DNA of 64,000 bases from JAMXLO01 sp963749575 (GTDB taxonomy: Bacteria > Pseudomonadota > Alphaproteobacteria > Acetobacterales > Acetobacteraceae), in contig CAVVNM010000009.1 of NCBI GenBank assembly GCA_963749575.1, positions 515,123 to 579,122 on the forward strand, written 5' to 3'. Position numbers and translations under genes: made by a program. Shown piece after piece: positions 46,977-58,391 of this stretch. The stretch's first letter is position 1, and every line of letters starts with the position of its first letter. The notes under the pieces are model-generated. The model did not search any database. It saw nothing but the letters and a program-made list of their open reading frames with translations, and had not been told where the DNA came from.

Positions 46977-47754
46977 ATGGACGAGGGCTACCTGCGCCAT
47001 GTTCGCGCCTGCAACAACGCGGTGCTGCCGGGCGAGCGGCTGCCATTCCGGATCGGTGCCGTGCAGGTCGGCTGGGTGAAGCCCGATTTCGCCGCGAAGC
47101 TGGCGGCGTTCCCAGAGCTCAGCGCGACCGTCGGAGGGTGTGGTGCTGACCGATGCGGCGGCGCTGCCGGCGATCGCCCGGCGCTTGTCGGATGCGGGCT
47201 GCTACCGTTGGCGGCGCGAGGCGTTCGACATCCGGGCCGAGCCTGACGGCCCGGTGCTGGCGCTGCTCGACCGCGGGGCGCTGCCCAGCTTCGGCGTGAT
47301 GGCGGTGGGCGTGCACGTGAACGGGCTGGTCCGGCGTCCCGACGGGCTGCATGTGTGGATCGCCCGCCGCGCCGCCAACAAGCTGCTGGATCCTTCGAAA
47401 CTGGACCACATCGTGGCAGGTGGCGTTCCTGCCGGCCTCACACCGGCCGAGACGCTGGTAAAGGAGGCGGAGGAGGAGGCCGCCATCCCGGCGTCACTGG
47501 CGGGCCTGGCGGTTCCGGTGGCCACGATCACCTATGCGATGGAGCGGCCGGAGGGGCTGCGTCGCGACCTGCTGCACTGCTACGACCTGGATCTGCCGGA
47601 GGATTTTTCCCCACGCGCGGCCGACGGCGAGGTCGAGGCGTTCGAGCTTTGGCCGATCGCCCGCGTGGTGCGTTCGGTGCGCGACACCGATGCATTCAAG
47701 TTCAACGTCAACCTGGTGCTGATCGACCTGTTTCAGCGGCTCGGGCTGCTGTGA
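46977..47754 (+). CDS. Nudix hydrolase with DUF4743 domain, one frameshift
   Basis: It starts at ATG 46977: YLRHVRACNNAVLPGERLPF and VGWVKPDFAAKLAAFPEL form the DUF4743 part. One extra G near 47134 then separates it from VVLTDAAALPAIARRLSDAG. The Nudix box is degenerate but present: GGVPAGLTPAETLVKEAEEE. MAVGVHVNGLVRR and KFNVNLVLIDLFQRLGLL follow. Relatives (for example yeast YJR142W) act on oxidised thiamine diphosphate. It is divergent from the ABC exporter with 35 bases between starts. Confidence 0.83.
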
Positions 47755-48555
47755 TCAGCACTTGTGCGGCAGCGGCGTGAGCTCCGTCATCTTGGCGTCC
47801 ATCACGAAGTCGCCGAAGTCCATCTGGAGGTTGTCGGCAACGCCGTTCTCCCAGTAGCGCATGCCGACCTGATAGGTCGGCACTTCGCCCTTCGAATCGT
47901 GGTCGAAGAATGCCAGCCGGACCCGCGTGCTGGGCAGGTTGGACAGCAACGGAAATTTGTTGGCTTCGGGCTTCTTCCAGTCCAGCACGACAACGGAGCT
48001 GTCCTCCGCGCCGGAATCGTCGGTGCCGTCGAACAGCGGCAGGGCGAGGAACTTCTTGCCTGACTGTGCTGCCGCGAGGATCGCCGAGGTGTGTGCCATC
48101 GGGAACAGCGTGCCGACCGGCAGCTTCTTGATGGTGTCGTCCGGGACGGTGTAGTGCGCCTCGCCGGGGCCGCCTGCGCGCTCCAGCCTGGCGTCGCCGT
48201 CGGTCTGGCTGGTCACCGCGCTGTCGGTGGTCTGCTTCATGTGGAAGCGGAACTTCAGGCCGTCCTTGGCTTCCCAGGTCGCGTAGTCGGATACCATCTC
48301 GACGTCCTGGCCATCGGTGTTGGTCAGCGTCATGGACAGGCGCTGGCGGACTGCCCAGCCGTCGCAGGCATCGATGACCTCGTAGCCCATGGTGCCGCGG
48401 GCAGCGACGACATCGCCGCCCCGGCTGGTGCTGAGGGTCAGGTTGTAGATCGCCCGATGCGCCGCGGACGCGGTGTTCAGGCCGGCGGCATCGGCCGGGA
48501 GCGCGGCGGAGGCACACAGGGCCACGACGGCTGCCGACAAGGCAGGAAGGCGCAT
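47755..48555 (-). CDS. eipB: EipB-family (DUF1849) cell-envelope integrity protein
   Basis: A 266-residue periplasmic protein. An N-terminal signal peptide (LSAAVVALCASAALPADA) precedes the AHRAIYNLTL motif. DACDGWAVRQRLSMTL and the C-terminal LTPLPHKC supply the Cys pair expected to form a disulfide. EipB proteins maintain envelope integrity in Alphaproteobacteria such as Brucella. Length and motifs are normal. It is convergent with the Nudix gene and lies upstream of nothing on its own strand. Confidence 0.85.
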   Translation of the reverse strand: MRLPALSAAVVALCASAALPADAAGLNTASAAHRAIYNLTLSTSRGGDVVAARGTMGYEVIDACDGWAVRQRLSMTLTNTDGQDVEMVSDYATWEAKDGLKFRFHMKQTTDSAVTSQTDGDARLERAGGPGEAHYTVPDDTIKKLPVGTLFPMAHTSAILAAAQSGKKFLALPLFDGTDDSGAEDSSVVVLDWKKPEANKFPLLSNLPSTRVRLAFFDHDSKGEVPTYQVGMRYWENGVADNLQMDFGDFVMDAKMTELTPLPHKC

Positions 48556-48621
48556 GAGGGGACTCCACTGCGGACCGGCGCGAACATAAGGAGGCAGGCG
48601 GCGATCCGCCAGCGACGATGC

Positions 48622-50416
48622 CTAAGCTCCTCCCGTCCGCACCTTCGGCGGCAGGTCGAGCCGCAGGTGCAGTTCCTTCAGCCGCGCCGGCGGCACCTCG
48701 GCCGGGGCGCCCATCATCAGGTCCTCGCCCTGCTGGTTGAGCGGGAACAGGATCACCTCGCGGATATTCGGTTCGTCAGCCAGCAGCATCACGATGCGGT
48801 CGATACCGGGCGCCGCGCCGCCATGTGGCGGCGCACCGTAGCGGAACGCGTTCAGCATGCCGCCGAAGCGCTTCTCCACCTCCTCGGGCGGGTGGCCGGC
48901 GATCTCGAAGGCGCGGACCATGATGTCCGGGCGGTGGTTGCGGATCGCGCCCGAGCACAGCTCCGCGCCGTTGCACACGATGTCGTACTGGAACGCCTTG
49001 ATGGTCAGCGGATCCTGCGCGTTCAGCGCCTCCAGCCCGCCCTGCGGCATGCTGAACGGGTTGTGGCTGAAATCGACCTGTCCGGTCTCCTCGTTCAGCT
49101 CGAACATCGGGAAGTCGGTGATCCAGCAGAAGCGGAATGCGCCGGTCTCGCCGAGGCTCAGCTCCTCGGCCAGCCGCGTGCGCACCGCACCGGCGAATTT
49201 CGCCGCCATATCCGCCTTGCCGGCGACGAAGAACACCGCATCGCCGGCGGCGAGCCCGCAGGCGGCGCGGACCGCCTCGGCGCGGTCGGCTTCCAGGTTG
49301 CGCGCGATCGGCCCCTTCGGGCCATCGGCCTCATAGACGATGTAGCCGAGACCGCCGGCGCCCTCGGCATCGCGCCCACTCGTTCAGCTTGTCGAAGAAG
49401 CTGCGCGGCTGCGACGCGGCACCCGGCGCCGGGATGGCGCGCACCACGCCGCCCGAGGCGGCGATCCGCGCGAACAGTCCGAAGCCGGAGCCGGCGAAGT
49501 GCTGCGTCACGTCGCTGATGCGCAGCGGGTTGCGCAGGTCGGGCTTGTCGGTGCCGTACTCCAGCATCGCCGTGTCGTACGGGATGCGCGGCCACGGCGG
49601 CGGCGTCACCGCGCGGCCCTCGGCGAATTCCTCGAACACGCCGGCGATCACCGGTTCGATGGTGGCGAATACGTCCTCCTGCGTGACGAAGCTCATCTCG
49701 AAATCGAGCTGGTAGAACTCGCCCGGCGAGCGGTCGGCGCGCGAGGCCTCGTCGCGGAAGCAGGGCGCGATCTGGAAGTAGCGGTCGAACCCGGCCACCA
49801 TCGCCAATTGCTTGAACTGCTGCGGCGCCTGCGGCAGCGCGTAGAATTGCCCGGGATGCAGCCGCGCCGGCACCAGGAAGGCGCGCGCCCCCTCCGGGCT
49901 GTCCGCCGTCAGGATCGGCGTCTGGAACTCGGTGAAGCCGGCCTCGATCATGCGCCGGCGGATCGAGGCGATCACCCCGGCGCGCAGCATGATGTTGCGG
50001 TGCAGCTTCTCGCGGCGCAGGTCGATGAAGCGATACTTCAGGCGGATGTCCTCGGGGAATTTTTCGTCGCCTGCCACCTGCATCGGCAGCACGTCGGCCG
50101 CCGACTGCACCGCCAGTTGGTCGACCCGCAGTTCGATCTCGCCGGTGGGCAGGCGCGGGTTCACCGTGCCGGCCTCGCGCGGCACCACCTGGCCGGTGAC
50201 GGTGATCACGCTCTCCGGCCGCACCGCATCGGCGGCGGCGAAGGCGGGCGAGCCGGCGGGGAACACGCACTGGGTGATGCCGTAATGGTCGCGCAGGTCG
50301 ATGAACAGCAGGCCGCCGTGGTCGCGCTTGGCATGCACCCAGCCCGAGAGGCGGGCGGGCTGCCCGGCATCGGCGGCGCGCAGCGCGCCGCAGGTATGGG
50401 TGCGATAGGCGTGCAT
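48622..50416 (-). CDS. aspS: Aspartyl-tRNA synthetase, one frameshift
   Basis: It starts at ATG 50416: MHAYRTHTCGALRAADAG, LSGWVHAKRDHGGLLFIDLR, a typical OB-fold. Class II motifs are seen in FTEFQTPILTADSPEGARAF, CFRDEASRADRSPGEFYQLD and PPHGGAAPGIDRIVMLL. One extra base near 49373 splits it: joined, FFDKLNEWADAEGAGGLGYI continues into MFFVAGKADMAAKFAGAV. It has the GAD insertion of bacterial AspRS. Essential, so the shift is probably an error. Divergent from rnd. Confidence 0.92.
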
Positions 50417-50622
50417 TGTCGGCTGTTCCTGGCTGGATCAAGCGGCGGCAGACAAGCCTCGGGGGTTGCGGGGAGTCAAGCGACCGATCGCCCTCCTCCC
50501 CAAGCCTCCCCCGCTTCGTGCGCGAGCGGGGCGCGGAACTCCGCTTCCCGCGCAGCGTCGGAGCAGGGCAGGCGGGCAGTGGCGCTTTGGCGTTCAGCCG
50601 TCCGCCGTGTAGAAGCGACCAC

Positions 50623-51808
50623 ATGCCTCGCTCGCCTCGCGCCGGATTTCCGCCACCGACCCTGATCGATTCCACCGCAGGCGCTCCAAGCCCTGTGCGA
50701 CCGCCTCGCGGCGGAGGAATTCGTCACCGTCGATACCGAGTTCATGCGCGAGCGCACCTACTGGCCGGAACTCTGCGTCGTGCAGCTTGCCGGCGAGCAC
50801 GAGGTCGCGGTGATCGACGCACAGGCGCCGGACCTCGACCTCGCCCCGCTCGGCGACCTGCTCGCCGACCAGGCGGTGATGAAGGTATTCCACGCCGCGC
50901 GGCAGGACATCGAGATCTTCGTGCTGCGCTTCGGCGACGTGCCGAAGCCGCTGTTCGACACCCAGATCGCCGCCATGGTGGCGGGCTTCGGCGAGCAGGT
51001 CGGCTACGAAGCGCTGGTCGCGGCGCTGGCCGGCGGATCGATCGACAAGGCGCACCGGTTCAGCGACTGGTCGGCGCGGCCGCTGTCGGCGGCGCAGATC
51101 GCCTATGCCGCCGCCGACGTCACCTATCTCCGCACCGTCTACACCAGGCTGTGCGCGCGGCTGCGACAGGACGGCCGGCTCGACTGGGTGGCCGAGGAGA
51201 TGGCGGAACTGGCCGATCCCGCGCTGTACCGCGCCGATCCCGAGGCGATGTGGGAGCGCCTGCGCCCGCGCAGCAACAACCGCCGCTTCCTCGGCATGGT
51301 GCGCGCGCTGGCGGCGTGGCGCGAGCGCGAGGCGCAGCGGGTGAACATCCCGCGCCAGCGCCTGCTGCGCGACGAGACGCTGCTGGAGATCGCCGCCACC
51401 GCGCCTGGCGACCCGGATGCGCTCGCCCGCGCCCGCGGCATCAGCCGCGGCTTCGCCGAGGGTCGCACCGGCGCCTCGCTGCTCGCCGCCGTCGCAGAGG
51501 CGAAGGCGCTGCCGGACGATGCGATGCCGGAGGCGCCGCGCGGGCGCGAGGGGGCACGGCCATCGCCGGCGCTGGTGTCGCTGCTGAAGGTGCTGCTCGC
51601 CGCCAAGTGCGAGGATCACCACGTGGCGGCGCGGCTGGTCGCCAGCTCGGACGACATCGACCGGCTGGCGACCGAGGATGCTCCGGACATCGCCGCGCTG
51701 CACGGCTGGCGGCGCGAGGTGTTCGGCGAGGATGCGCTGGCGCTGAAGCAGGGGCGCGTCGCCCTCGGCGTCGCCGGCAGGCGGGTGAAGTTGATTCCGG
51801 CCAGGTAA
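50623..51808 (+). CDS. rnd: Ribonuclease D, one frameshift near the N-terminus
   Basis: RNase D trims tRNA 3' ends. From ATG 50623 (MPRSPRAGFPPPTLIDST) one extra base near 50681 leads to QALQALCDRLAAEEFVTVDT and EFMRERTYWPELCVVQLAG. The DEDD exonuclease residues are in VTVDTEF, VFHAARQDIEIFVLRFG and YAAADVTYLRTVY. An HRDC-like C-terminal region follows (MVRALAAWREREAQRVNIPR). Length about 394 residues is normal. Divergent from aspS, a common pair in Alphaproteobacteria. Confidence 0.88.
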
Positions 51809-51879
51809 TGCTGCGGCGTTGCGCTGCTCTAACGACGTCGCTAGCGTGCCGGTAGGAACACCGGGTCACCGGTCGCAGC

Positions 51880-54077
51880 ATGAGCGGCACGATCAGGGCC
51901 AGATTCGACATGGACGGCCGTGTCGCACGGCTGATGCCAGTCGTGCTTGCCGCTGCTGTTGATCATCGCCAACGGTGTGCTGGCGCTCGCCTATCTGTCG
52001 CGACCTTCGCCGCGCCAACGAGCTGGCCGACCGCTCGCTCCAGGTCATGCTCGTGCTGAAGCAGATCGAGGATCTGTCGGAGACGTGCGGCATGGATCAG
52101 CGCGATTATCGCCTGTCCGGCGACGCACAGTATCTCGAACGCCTATCGCAAGGCGCAGACGGATACTGCCTGCGCGGCTCCTGCGGTTGCGTGACCTGGT
52201 CGCCGACGACACCGACCAGTCCAGACGGCTCGACAGCCTGACGACGCTGATCGAACAGGACAGGGCGGAGCTGGCGGCGACGCTGACGCCTGCGAAGTGC
52301 GCTTCAGCGACGGTCATCTGCCGCAGGAACTGGTTGCGGGCGCGGCCCGGACGATGGCGATCGAGGCTGCGATCGACGCGATGGACGGAAGCGAGCAGGA
52401 CCTGCTGCGACGACGCATGTCGCCGCGATCGAATCGTACAGCGCCATCACGCTCGGCGCTGGCATGCTGATCAGAACCGGCGCCATCGTGCTGGTGGTCG
52501 TCATCGTGGCCGTGATGTTCCGCAAGGCGCGCAGCAACGAACGATCGGCCACGGTGCAAGCCGACGCGCTGCGGGAAAGCGAACAGCGGTTCCGCCGCGT
52601 GTTCGAGGAAAGCCCACTCGGCATCGTGCTGGCGGAGCCAGACAGCCAGCGCATCGTGCAGGCGAACCCGGCGTTCTGCCGCATGCTCGGCACCGGATCC
52701 GGAACAGATCATCGGCAGCCCGATCGTGGAACTGACGCATGTCGATGACCGGGAGATGCTGAACGATGCGATCGGACACGGCACCGGCCAGAACATTGAC
52801 GTCGAGGCACGCTATGTCACTCGCTCCGGGGCGATTGCCTGGGCAAGCGTCCGTCTGACGCAACTGAGCGCTGCGGACGGGCGGCCGGGCTGCTGCTCGC
52901 CCTCACCGAGGACATCACGCGCGAGAAGCGGGTGGAGGCCGAGCTGCGCCAGGCGCAGAAGATGGAGGCGATCGGCCAGCTCACCGGCGGCATCGCGCAC
53001 GACTTCAACAACCTGCTTGGCGTCATCATCGGCAATGTGGAATTCCTGATCGAGCGGGCGCCCGACCAGGAGCAGGCCACCATGGCCAGGGAGATCCTGA
53101 ACAGCGCGCTCAGCGGCGCCGATCTCACCCGCCGTCTGCTCGCGTTCGCCCGCCGCCAGACGTTGCAGCCGCGGCGGATCGACCTGAACGCCTATCTGCC
53201 GAACCACATCGCGATCCTGCGGCGGCTGCTGGGCGAGTCGATTGCGATCACCACGACGCTGGCGGCCGATCTGTGGCCGATCCGGGCGGATCCCTCGCAG
53301 GTGGGCGACGCCCTGCTCAATCTCGACCATCAACGCGCGCGACGCGATGCCGCATGGCGGGACCATCTCGATCGCGACGGCGAACGCGCATCTGGACGGC
53401 GGGCGATCAGGACGAGCGAGGTCGCGGCCGGGCGACTATGTCGTGCTGTCGGTGACCGACAGCGGCATCGGGCATGCCGCCCGAGGTGCTGGAACGCGCG
53501 GTGGAGCCGTTCTTCACCACCAAGGAGCCCGGCGCCGGCAGCGGCCTTGGCCTGAGCATGATCTTCGGCTTCGCCAAGCAGTCCGGCGGGCATCTGCGGA
53601 TCGACAGCGAACCCGGCCACGGCACGACGGTGCGTCTCTATCTGCCGCGGGCACACGGTGTCGGAGCCGTCGAGGCCGACGAAGCCGTCGATGCGCCCGT
53701 TGCCGCAGGGGAGCGAGACGATCCTGCTGGTCGATGACAACGCGGAAATGCGCACGGTGGCGCGGCGGCATCTCGTGTCACTCGGCTACCGGGTCAGCGA
53801 AGCCGGCAGCGGGCCCGCGGCGCTGGAGGTCCTGCTGCAGGGCGACAGCTTCGACCTGCTGTTCACCGACGTGGTCATGCCGGACGGCATGACCGGCTAT
53901 CAGTTGGCGGCCGCCGCGCGACGGCTCCGGCCGGGGCTGAAGGTGCTGTTCACCACCGGCTATTTCCGGTCGGAGCCGGGCGCCGAGCCGGTCGGATCGA
54001 CCGCCGGCGCCATGCTCCGCAAGCCGTACCGCCGGCAGGAACTGGCGGCCGCGGTGCGGGCTGCGCTGGACGGGTAG
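51880..54077 (+). CDS. Hybrid sensor histidine kinase, at least nine frameshifts
   Basis: Joined frames give a membrane-bound hybrid kinase. A first membrane helix (LLLIIANGVLALAYL), an extracytoplasmic CHASE-like region, a second helix (GAIVLVVVIVAVMF), then a PAS domain (RVFEESPLGIVLAEPDSQRI). The HisKA core has MEAIGQLTGGIAHDFNNLLG, the ATPase domain has NARDAMPHGG, GIGMPPEVLERAVEPFFTTK and GLGLSMIFGFAKQSGGHLRI. The receiver at the C-terminus has ILLVDDNAEMRTVARRHL and FTDVVMPDGMTGYQL. Shifts are seen near 51950, 52008, 52150, 52185, 52290, 52410, 52697, 52890, 53320, 53475 and 53680. The ligand is unknown. Confidence 0.8.
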
Positions 54078-54089
54078 CCGTGAATCCCC

Positions 54090-54794
54090 TGCTCAGCCCG
54101 CGATGGGCGGCTGGAATGCCGGCGACCTCGACCAGCAACTTGCGCAGGACGGCCGCGCCGAAGGCGCCGCTGTCGCGTCGCGACCACGACGAACGAATCC
54201 GCGCCGCCGATGACATTGTCCCGATAGTATTGTTCCAGATTCGGCTCGACCTCGATGATCGGCAGGCCGTTGATGGTGACGCCGGCTGCCACCGCGGCGT
54301 CGCGCGCCTCGGTCACCGGGCGGCCGTCGTTGTTGGCGCCGTCACCCGAGATGTCGATCACCCGCCGCGTCGCGATATAGCCGCTGCTCAGCAGCAGCCC
54401 GGTGCAGAAGTCGATGGCGCCGCTGATCGAGGTCCAGCCCGGCAGCGGACGCAGCGCGTCCTGCATCGCCTGGGCGAAGGCGAACGCGTCGGCCTGGTCT
54501 GCGATCACCCGCCAGGGCACCACCTGGTCCTGCCGCCGCGCGTCGGTCCAGGTGACGTAGGTGAGGCCGATGCGGCCGCGCCGGCCACCGCGCATCGCCT
54601 CGATGAACGCGGGATGCCGCAGCGCGTCGATATAGCCATGGATCTGCATGGCCAGGCGCTGCTCGCTGATGCTGCCCGAGCTGTCGACCGCCAGCACCAG
54701 CGCGACATCCACCTCGGCGCGCGCGGTCGCGTTCGACCGCGTCGGCCGGCGCGGCCAGCCCTGCCCAGCGTCGTCGTGCGGATGCGACCGCCAT
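54090..54794 (-). CDS. DUF1194 (VWA-like) periplasmic protein, frameshifted
   Basis: It starts at ATG 54794 (MAVASARRRWAGLAAPADA) and one extra base near 54715 leads to VDVALVLAVDSSGSISEQRL. The VWA-type metal site DSSGS is clear, and VIDISGDGANNDGRPVTEAR follows. Another extra base near 54180 separates SFVVVA from RDSGAFGAAVLRKLLVEVAG. The likely stop is near 54090, just past the kinase gene's stop; a shift at 54100 is needed for it. DUF1194 proteins are secreted von Willebrand-like domains of unknown role. Confidence 0.75.
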
Positions 54795-54958
54795 TGCGTT
54801 CCTTCGCGTGAAGCTTCCCAGGCAGCAGCCTAGCGCAATGCGATTGTCATTTACACCGAGCGGCTGCCTGGACTAGAGGCTGTGCCGCCCGGCACCCGGC
54901 CGACGATTTCCCCCACATCCTGTCCTTATGAACACGACAGAGGGAGCACAGACACGCC

Positions 54959-55869
54959 TTGAGCACGACACATCCGCCGCATCTGAAGGCCCTCGAGGCC
55001 GAGAGCATCCATATCCTGCGCGAAGTGGCGGCGCAGGCAGCGCGGCCGGTGGTGCTGTACTCGATCGGCAAGGACTCCTCGGTCCTGCTGCATCTGGCGC
55101 GCAAGGCGTTCTATCCCGGCGAAGCCGCCGTTCCCGCTGCTGCACATCGACACGACGTGGAAGTTCCGCGACATGATCGCGTTCCGCGACGCCACGGCGC
55201 AGCCGGTTCGGCTTCGATCTGCGCGTGCACACCAATCCCGAGGGGCTGCGGCAGAACATCAATCCGTTCGACCACGGCAGCAACATCTACACCCAGGTGA
55301 TGAAGACCGACGCGCTGAAGCAGGCGCTGACGGAGGGCAGATACGACGTGGCGATCGGCGGGGCGCGGCGCGACGAGGAACGCTCGCGCGCGAAGGAGCG
55401 GGTGTTCTCGGTGCGCGGGCCGGGCCATAGCTGGGACCCGAAGCGGCAGCGGCCGGAGCTCTGGCACCTCTACAACGGCAATCTGGCGCCGGGCGAGACG
55501 CTGCGGGTGTTCCCGCTGTCGAACTGGACCGAGCTGGATGTGTGGACCTACATCCTGGCCGAGGGCATCGACGTCGTGCCGCTGTATTTCGCCGCGCCGC
55601 GCCCGACAGTGGAACGCGATGGTCTGCTCATCGTGGTCGATGACGAGCGCATGCAGTTCCGGCCGGGCGAGAAGCCGGTGGACCGGCTGGTGCGGTTCCG
55701 TTCGCTCGGCTGCTATCCGCTGTCGGCGGCGGTGGAGTCGTCCGCGGCCAACCTGGAGGAGATCGTCGCCGAGATGCGCACCACGCGCGAGTCGGAACGC
55801 GCGGGACGGCTGATCGACCAGGACCAGGACGCCTCGATGGAGAAGAAGAAGCGCGAGGGATACTTCTGA
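54959..55869 (+). CDS. cysD: Sulfate adenylyltransferase small subunit, two frameshifts
   Basis: CysD makes APS from sulfate and ATP with CysN. It probably starts at TTG 54959 (STTHPPHLKALEAESIHIL); no better start is in frame. VVLYSIGKDSSVLLHLARKA holds the PP-loop. Extra bases near 55122 and 55206 break the frame; joined, FYPGEAPFPLLHIDTTWKFR and RFGFDLRVHTNPEGLRQNIN follow. The C-terminus is intact (RLIDQDQDASMEKKKREGYF). Its stop overlaps the cysN start (TGATG). Confidence 0.9.
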
Positions 55870-57712
55870 TGCCCGACTCGCTGCTGCGCGTGCTGGCCTG
55901 TGGCTCGGTGGACGACGGCAAATCCACGCTGATCGGCCGGCTGCTGTTCGAATGCGGGACCATCCCGGACGATGTGATGGCGGCGCTGGAGCGCGACAGC
56001 AAGCGCTTCGGCACGGTGCAGGGCGGCACCGACTACGCGCTGCTGGTCGACGGCCTGGCGGCCGAACGCGACCAGGGCATCACCATCGACGTCGCCTATC
56101 GGTTCTTCGAGACCCCGCGCCGCCGCTTCATCCTGGCCGACGCGCCGGGACACGAGCAGTACACCCGCAACATGGTGACCGGCGCCTCGGCATCGGACGT
56201 GGCGGTGCTGCTGGTCGACGCGCGCAAGGGCCTGCTGGTGCAGACCCGACGGCATGCGGCGATCGCCTCGCTGCTGGGCATCCGTCAGGTCGTGCTGGCG
56301 GTGAACAAGATGGACCTGGTCGGGCTTCGACCAGGCGGTGTTCGACAAGATCGTCACCGACTTCTACGCGCTGCTGGGCAAGCTGGGGCCGCTCGCGGTG
56401 ACCGCCATCCCGGTCTGCGCACGCGACGGCGACAACGTGACGGCGCCGAGTACGCGCATGCCCTGGTATTCGGGCACGACGTCTGCTGACCGCGCTGGAA
56501 GGGGCGGAGCCCACCTCGCATGTCGCCGAGCGGGCGTTCCGCATGCCGGTGCAGCTTGTCGCACGGCCGGACCACACGTTCCGCGGCTATGCCGGCACGG
56601 TGGCGACCGGGACCATCCGACCGGGTGCGGCGGTGGTGAACGCGGTGTCCGGCATCGAGGCCAAGGTGTCGCGCATCGTCACGATGGATGGCGAGCTGGC
56701 GGAAGCCGTGCCGGGGCAAGCGGTGACGCTGGTGCTGGATCGCGAGATCGACGTCTCACGCGGCGACGTGCTGGCGGTGGCGCCGCCTCCGGCGCTGGCG
56801 GACCAGGTGACCGCCTGGGTGGTATGGATGGACGAGACATCGCTGTTCCGCGGCCGCGCCTATCTGGTCATGCTCGGGACCCGTGCCGTGATGGGAACGA
56901 TCACCGAGATCACCAACCGGCTCGATGTCGATACGCTGGCCGAGGTGCCGGTGCGCGAGCTGGGTCTGAACGAGATCGGCAGGGTGACGATATCGCTGGC
57001 GCAGCGGGTGCCGTGCGAGCGCTACGCGGTGAGCCGGGAACTGGGCGGCTTCATCCTGATCGACCGGCTGACGCGCAACACGGTCGGCGCCGGCATGGTG
57101 ACCGACCTGCGTGCGGGGGCGAACAACATCCACTGGCACCGGCTGGACGTGGACAAGCAGGCGCGTGCCGGGCTGATGGCGCAGAAGCCGGCGGTGCTGT
57201 GGTTCACCGGGCTGTCGGGCGCGGGGAAGTCGACCATCGCCAATCTGGTGGAGAAGGCGCTGCATGCGCAGGGGCGCCACACCATGAGCCTCGACGGCGA
57301 CAATGTGCGGCACGCGCTTAACCAGGATCTGGGGTTCTCCGAGGCGGACCGGGTGGAGAACATCCGGCGCGTCGCCGAGGTATCGAAGCTGTTCGTCGAG
57401 GCGGGGCTGATCGTGCTGGTGTCGTTCATCTCGCCGTACCGAGCGGAACGAATGCTGGCGCGCGATTGCGTCGAGGAGGGGGAGTTCCTCGAGATCTTCG
57501 TCGACACGCCGGTGGACGAATGCCGGCGGCGGGATCCGAAGGGGCTGTACCGGCGCGCGGACGCCGGGCAGATCCGGAATTTTACCGGCGTGGATGCCCC
57601 GTATGAGGAGCCGCTGGAGCCGGAGATGCGGCTGCCGACGCTGAGCACGGCGCCGGAGGTGCTGGCGGAGCGGGTGGTGGAGGAGCTGCGGCGGCGGGGG
57701 ATCATTGGGTAA
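55869..57712 (+). CDS. cysNC: CysN-CysC fusion: sulfate adenylyltransferase GTPase subunit and APS kinase, two frameshifts
   Basis: The N-terminal EF-Tu-like GTPase has LACGSVDDGKSTLIGRLLFE, DAPGHEQYTRNMVTGASASD and VNKMDLV. Extra bases near 56329 and 56475 break the frame; joined, VGFDQAVFDKIVTDFYALLG and GTTLLTALEGAEPTSHVAER follow. The C-terminal APS kinase domain begins about residue 435 with VLWFTGLSGAGKSTIANLVE and contains DGDNVRHALNQDLGFSEADR. With CysD it converts sulfate to PAPS. No cysH or cysJI genes are adjacent. Confidence 0.93.
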
Positions 57713-58382
57713 CGGGCAGCTTACAGGCCCCCTCCTCCCAACCCCCTCCCGCAAGGGGAGGGGGAGCAGATATCGCAACCGAACTCCCCCTCCCCTTGCG
57801 GGAGGGGGTTGGGAGGAGGGGGCCTCGCCGCTTGCCGCGCTGGCCGCCGAAATCCGCGCCTGTCGTGTCTGCGCCGATCATCTCCCGCTCGGTCCGCGCC
57901 CGGTCTTTCGTGCCGCCCCGACCGCGCGTCTGCTGATTGTCGGCCAGGCACCCGGCACCCGGGTGCACGCGACCGGCATGCCGTGGAACGACCCCTCCGG
58001 CGACCGTTTGCGCAGATGGCTGCAAATGGACCGCGCCACCTTCTACGATGAATCCCGCATCGCCATAGTGCCGATGGGCTTTTGCTACCCCGGTCGCCTG
58101 CCGAACGGCGGCGATGCGCCGCCGCGCCCGGAATGCGCGCCGCTTTGGCGCGACCGGCTGCTGGCGCTGATGCCGGAGATCCGCCTGACGCTGCTGGTGG
58201 GCACGCTACGCGCTGACCCACGTGCTGGGCCGCGGCTCGATGACCGAGCAGGTGCGCGGCTTCCGCGCGCATTTGCCGCGGCTATTTCGCCCTGCCACAT
58301 CCCTCGTGGCGCACCACGGCGTGGGAGCGGCGAAATCCCTGGTTCTGCGAGGAGGTGTTGCCGGCGTTGCGTGACGCTGTGA
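57705..58382 (+). CDS. Uracil-DNA glycosylase-superfamily protein, start obscured by an inverted repeat, frameshifted
   Basis: Recognisable from LAALAAEIRACRVCADHLPL onward. The glycosylase motif is LLIVGQAPGTRVHATGMPWN, then DPSGDRLRRW. Extra C residues near 58209 and 58282 break the frame; joined, LTLLVGTYALTHVLGRGSMT, RYFALPHPSWRTTAWERRNP and WFCEEVLPALRDAV follow. No ATG or GTG start exists between the repeat and the domain; the only in-frame start is TTG 57705, so translation would cross the 40-bp hairpin. The natural start may have been displaced by the repeat. The stop near 58382 assumes one more shift. Confidence 0.72.
   Translation: MGNGQLTGPLLPTPSRKGRGSRYRNRTPPPLAGGGWEEGASPLAALAAEIRACRVCADHLPLGPRPVFRAAPTARLLIVGQAPGTRVHATGMPWNDPSGDRLRRWLQMDRATFYDESRIAIVPMGFCYPGRLPNGGDAPPRPECAPLWRDRLLALMPEIRLTLLVGTLRADPRAGPRLDDRAGARLPRAFAAAISPCHIPRGAPRRGSGEIPGSARRCCRRCVTL
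57726..57824. repeat. Perfect 40-bp inverted repeat with 19-base loop
   Basis: Arms 57726-57765 and 57785-57824 are exact reverse complements over 40 bases (GGCCCCCTCCTCCCAACCCC... and its complement). The 19-base loop contains CAGATATCGCAACC. It is the CTCCC-GCAAGGGGAG class of extragenic repeat. It begins 13 bases after the cysNC stop and ends inside the reading frame of the downstream glycosylase. It could end cysNC transcription (no T-run) or be a mobile palindromic element. Confidence 0.9.
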
Positions 58383-58391
58383 ATGCTGCGC

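Noticed and set aside
52290..54077. Separate small kinase and receiver genes instead of one hybrid kinase
   Set aside because: The domains follow in canonical order with no gaps or start signals at the frame changes.
54928..54960. A leader peptide from ATG 54928 before cysD
   Set aside because: The frame runs on into cysD out of frame without a stop or a Cys/Ser-rich pattern, so no attenuator is implied.
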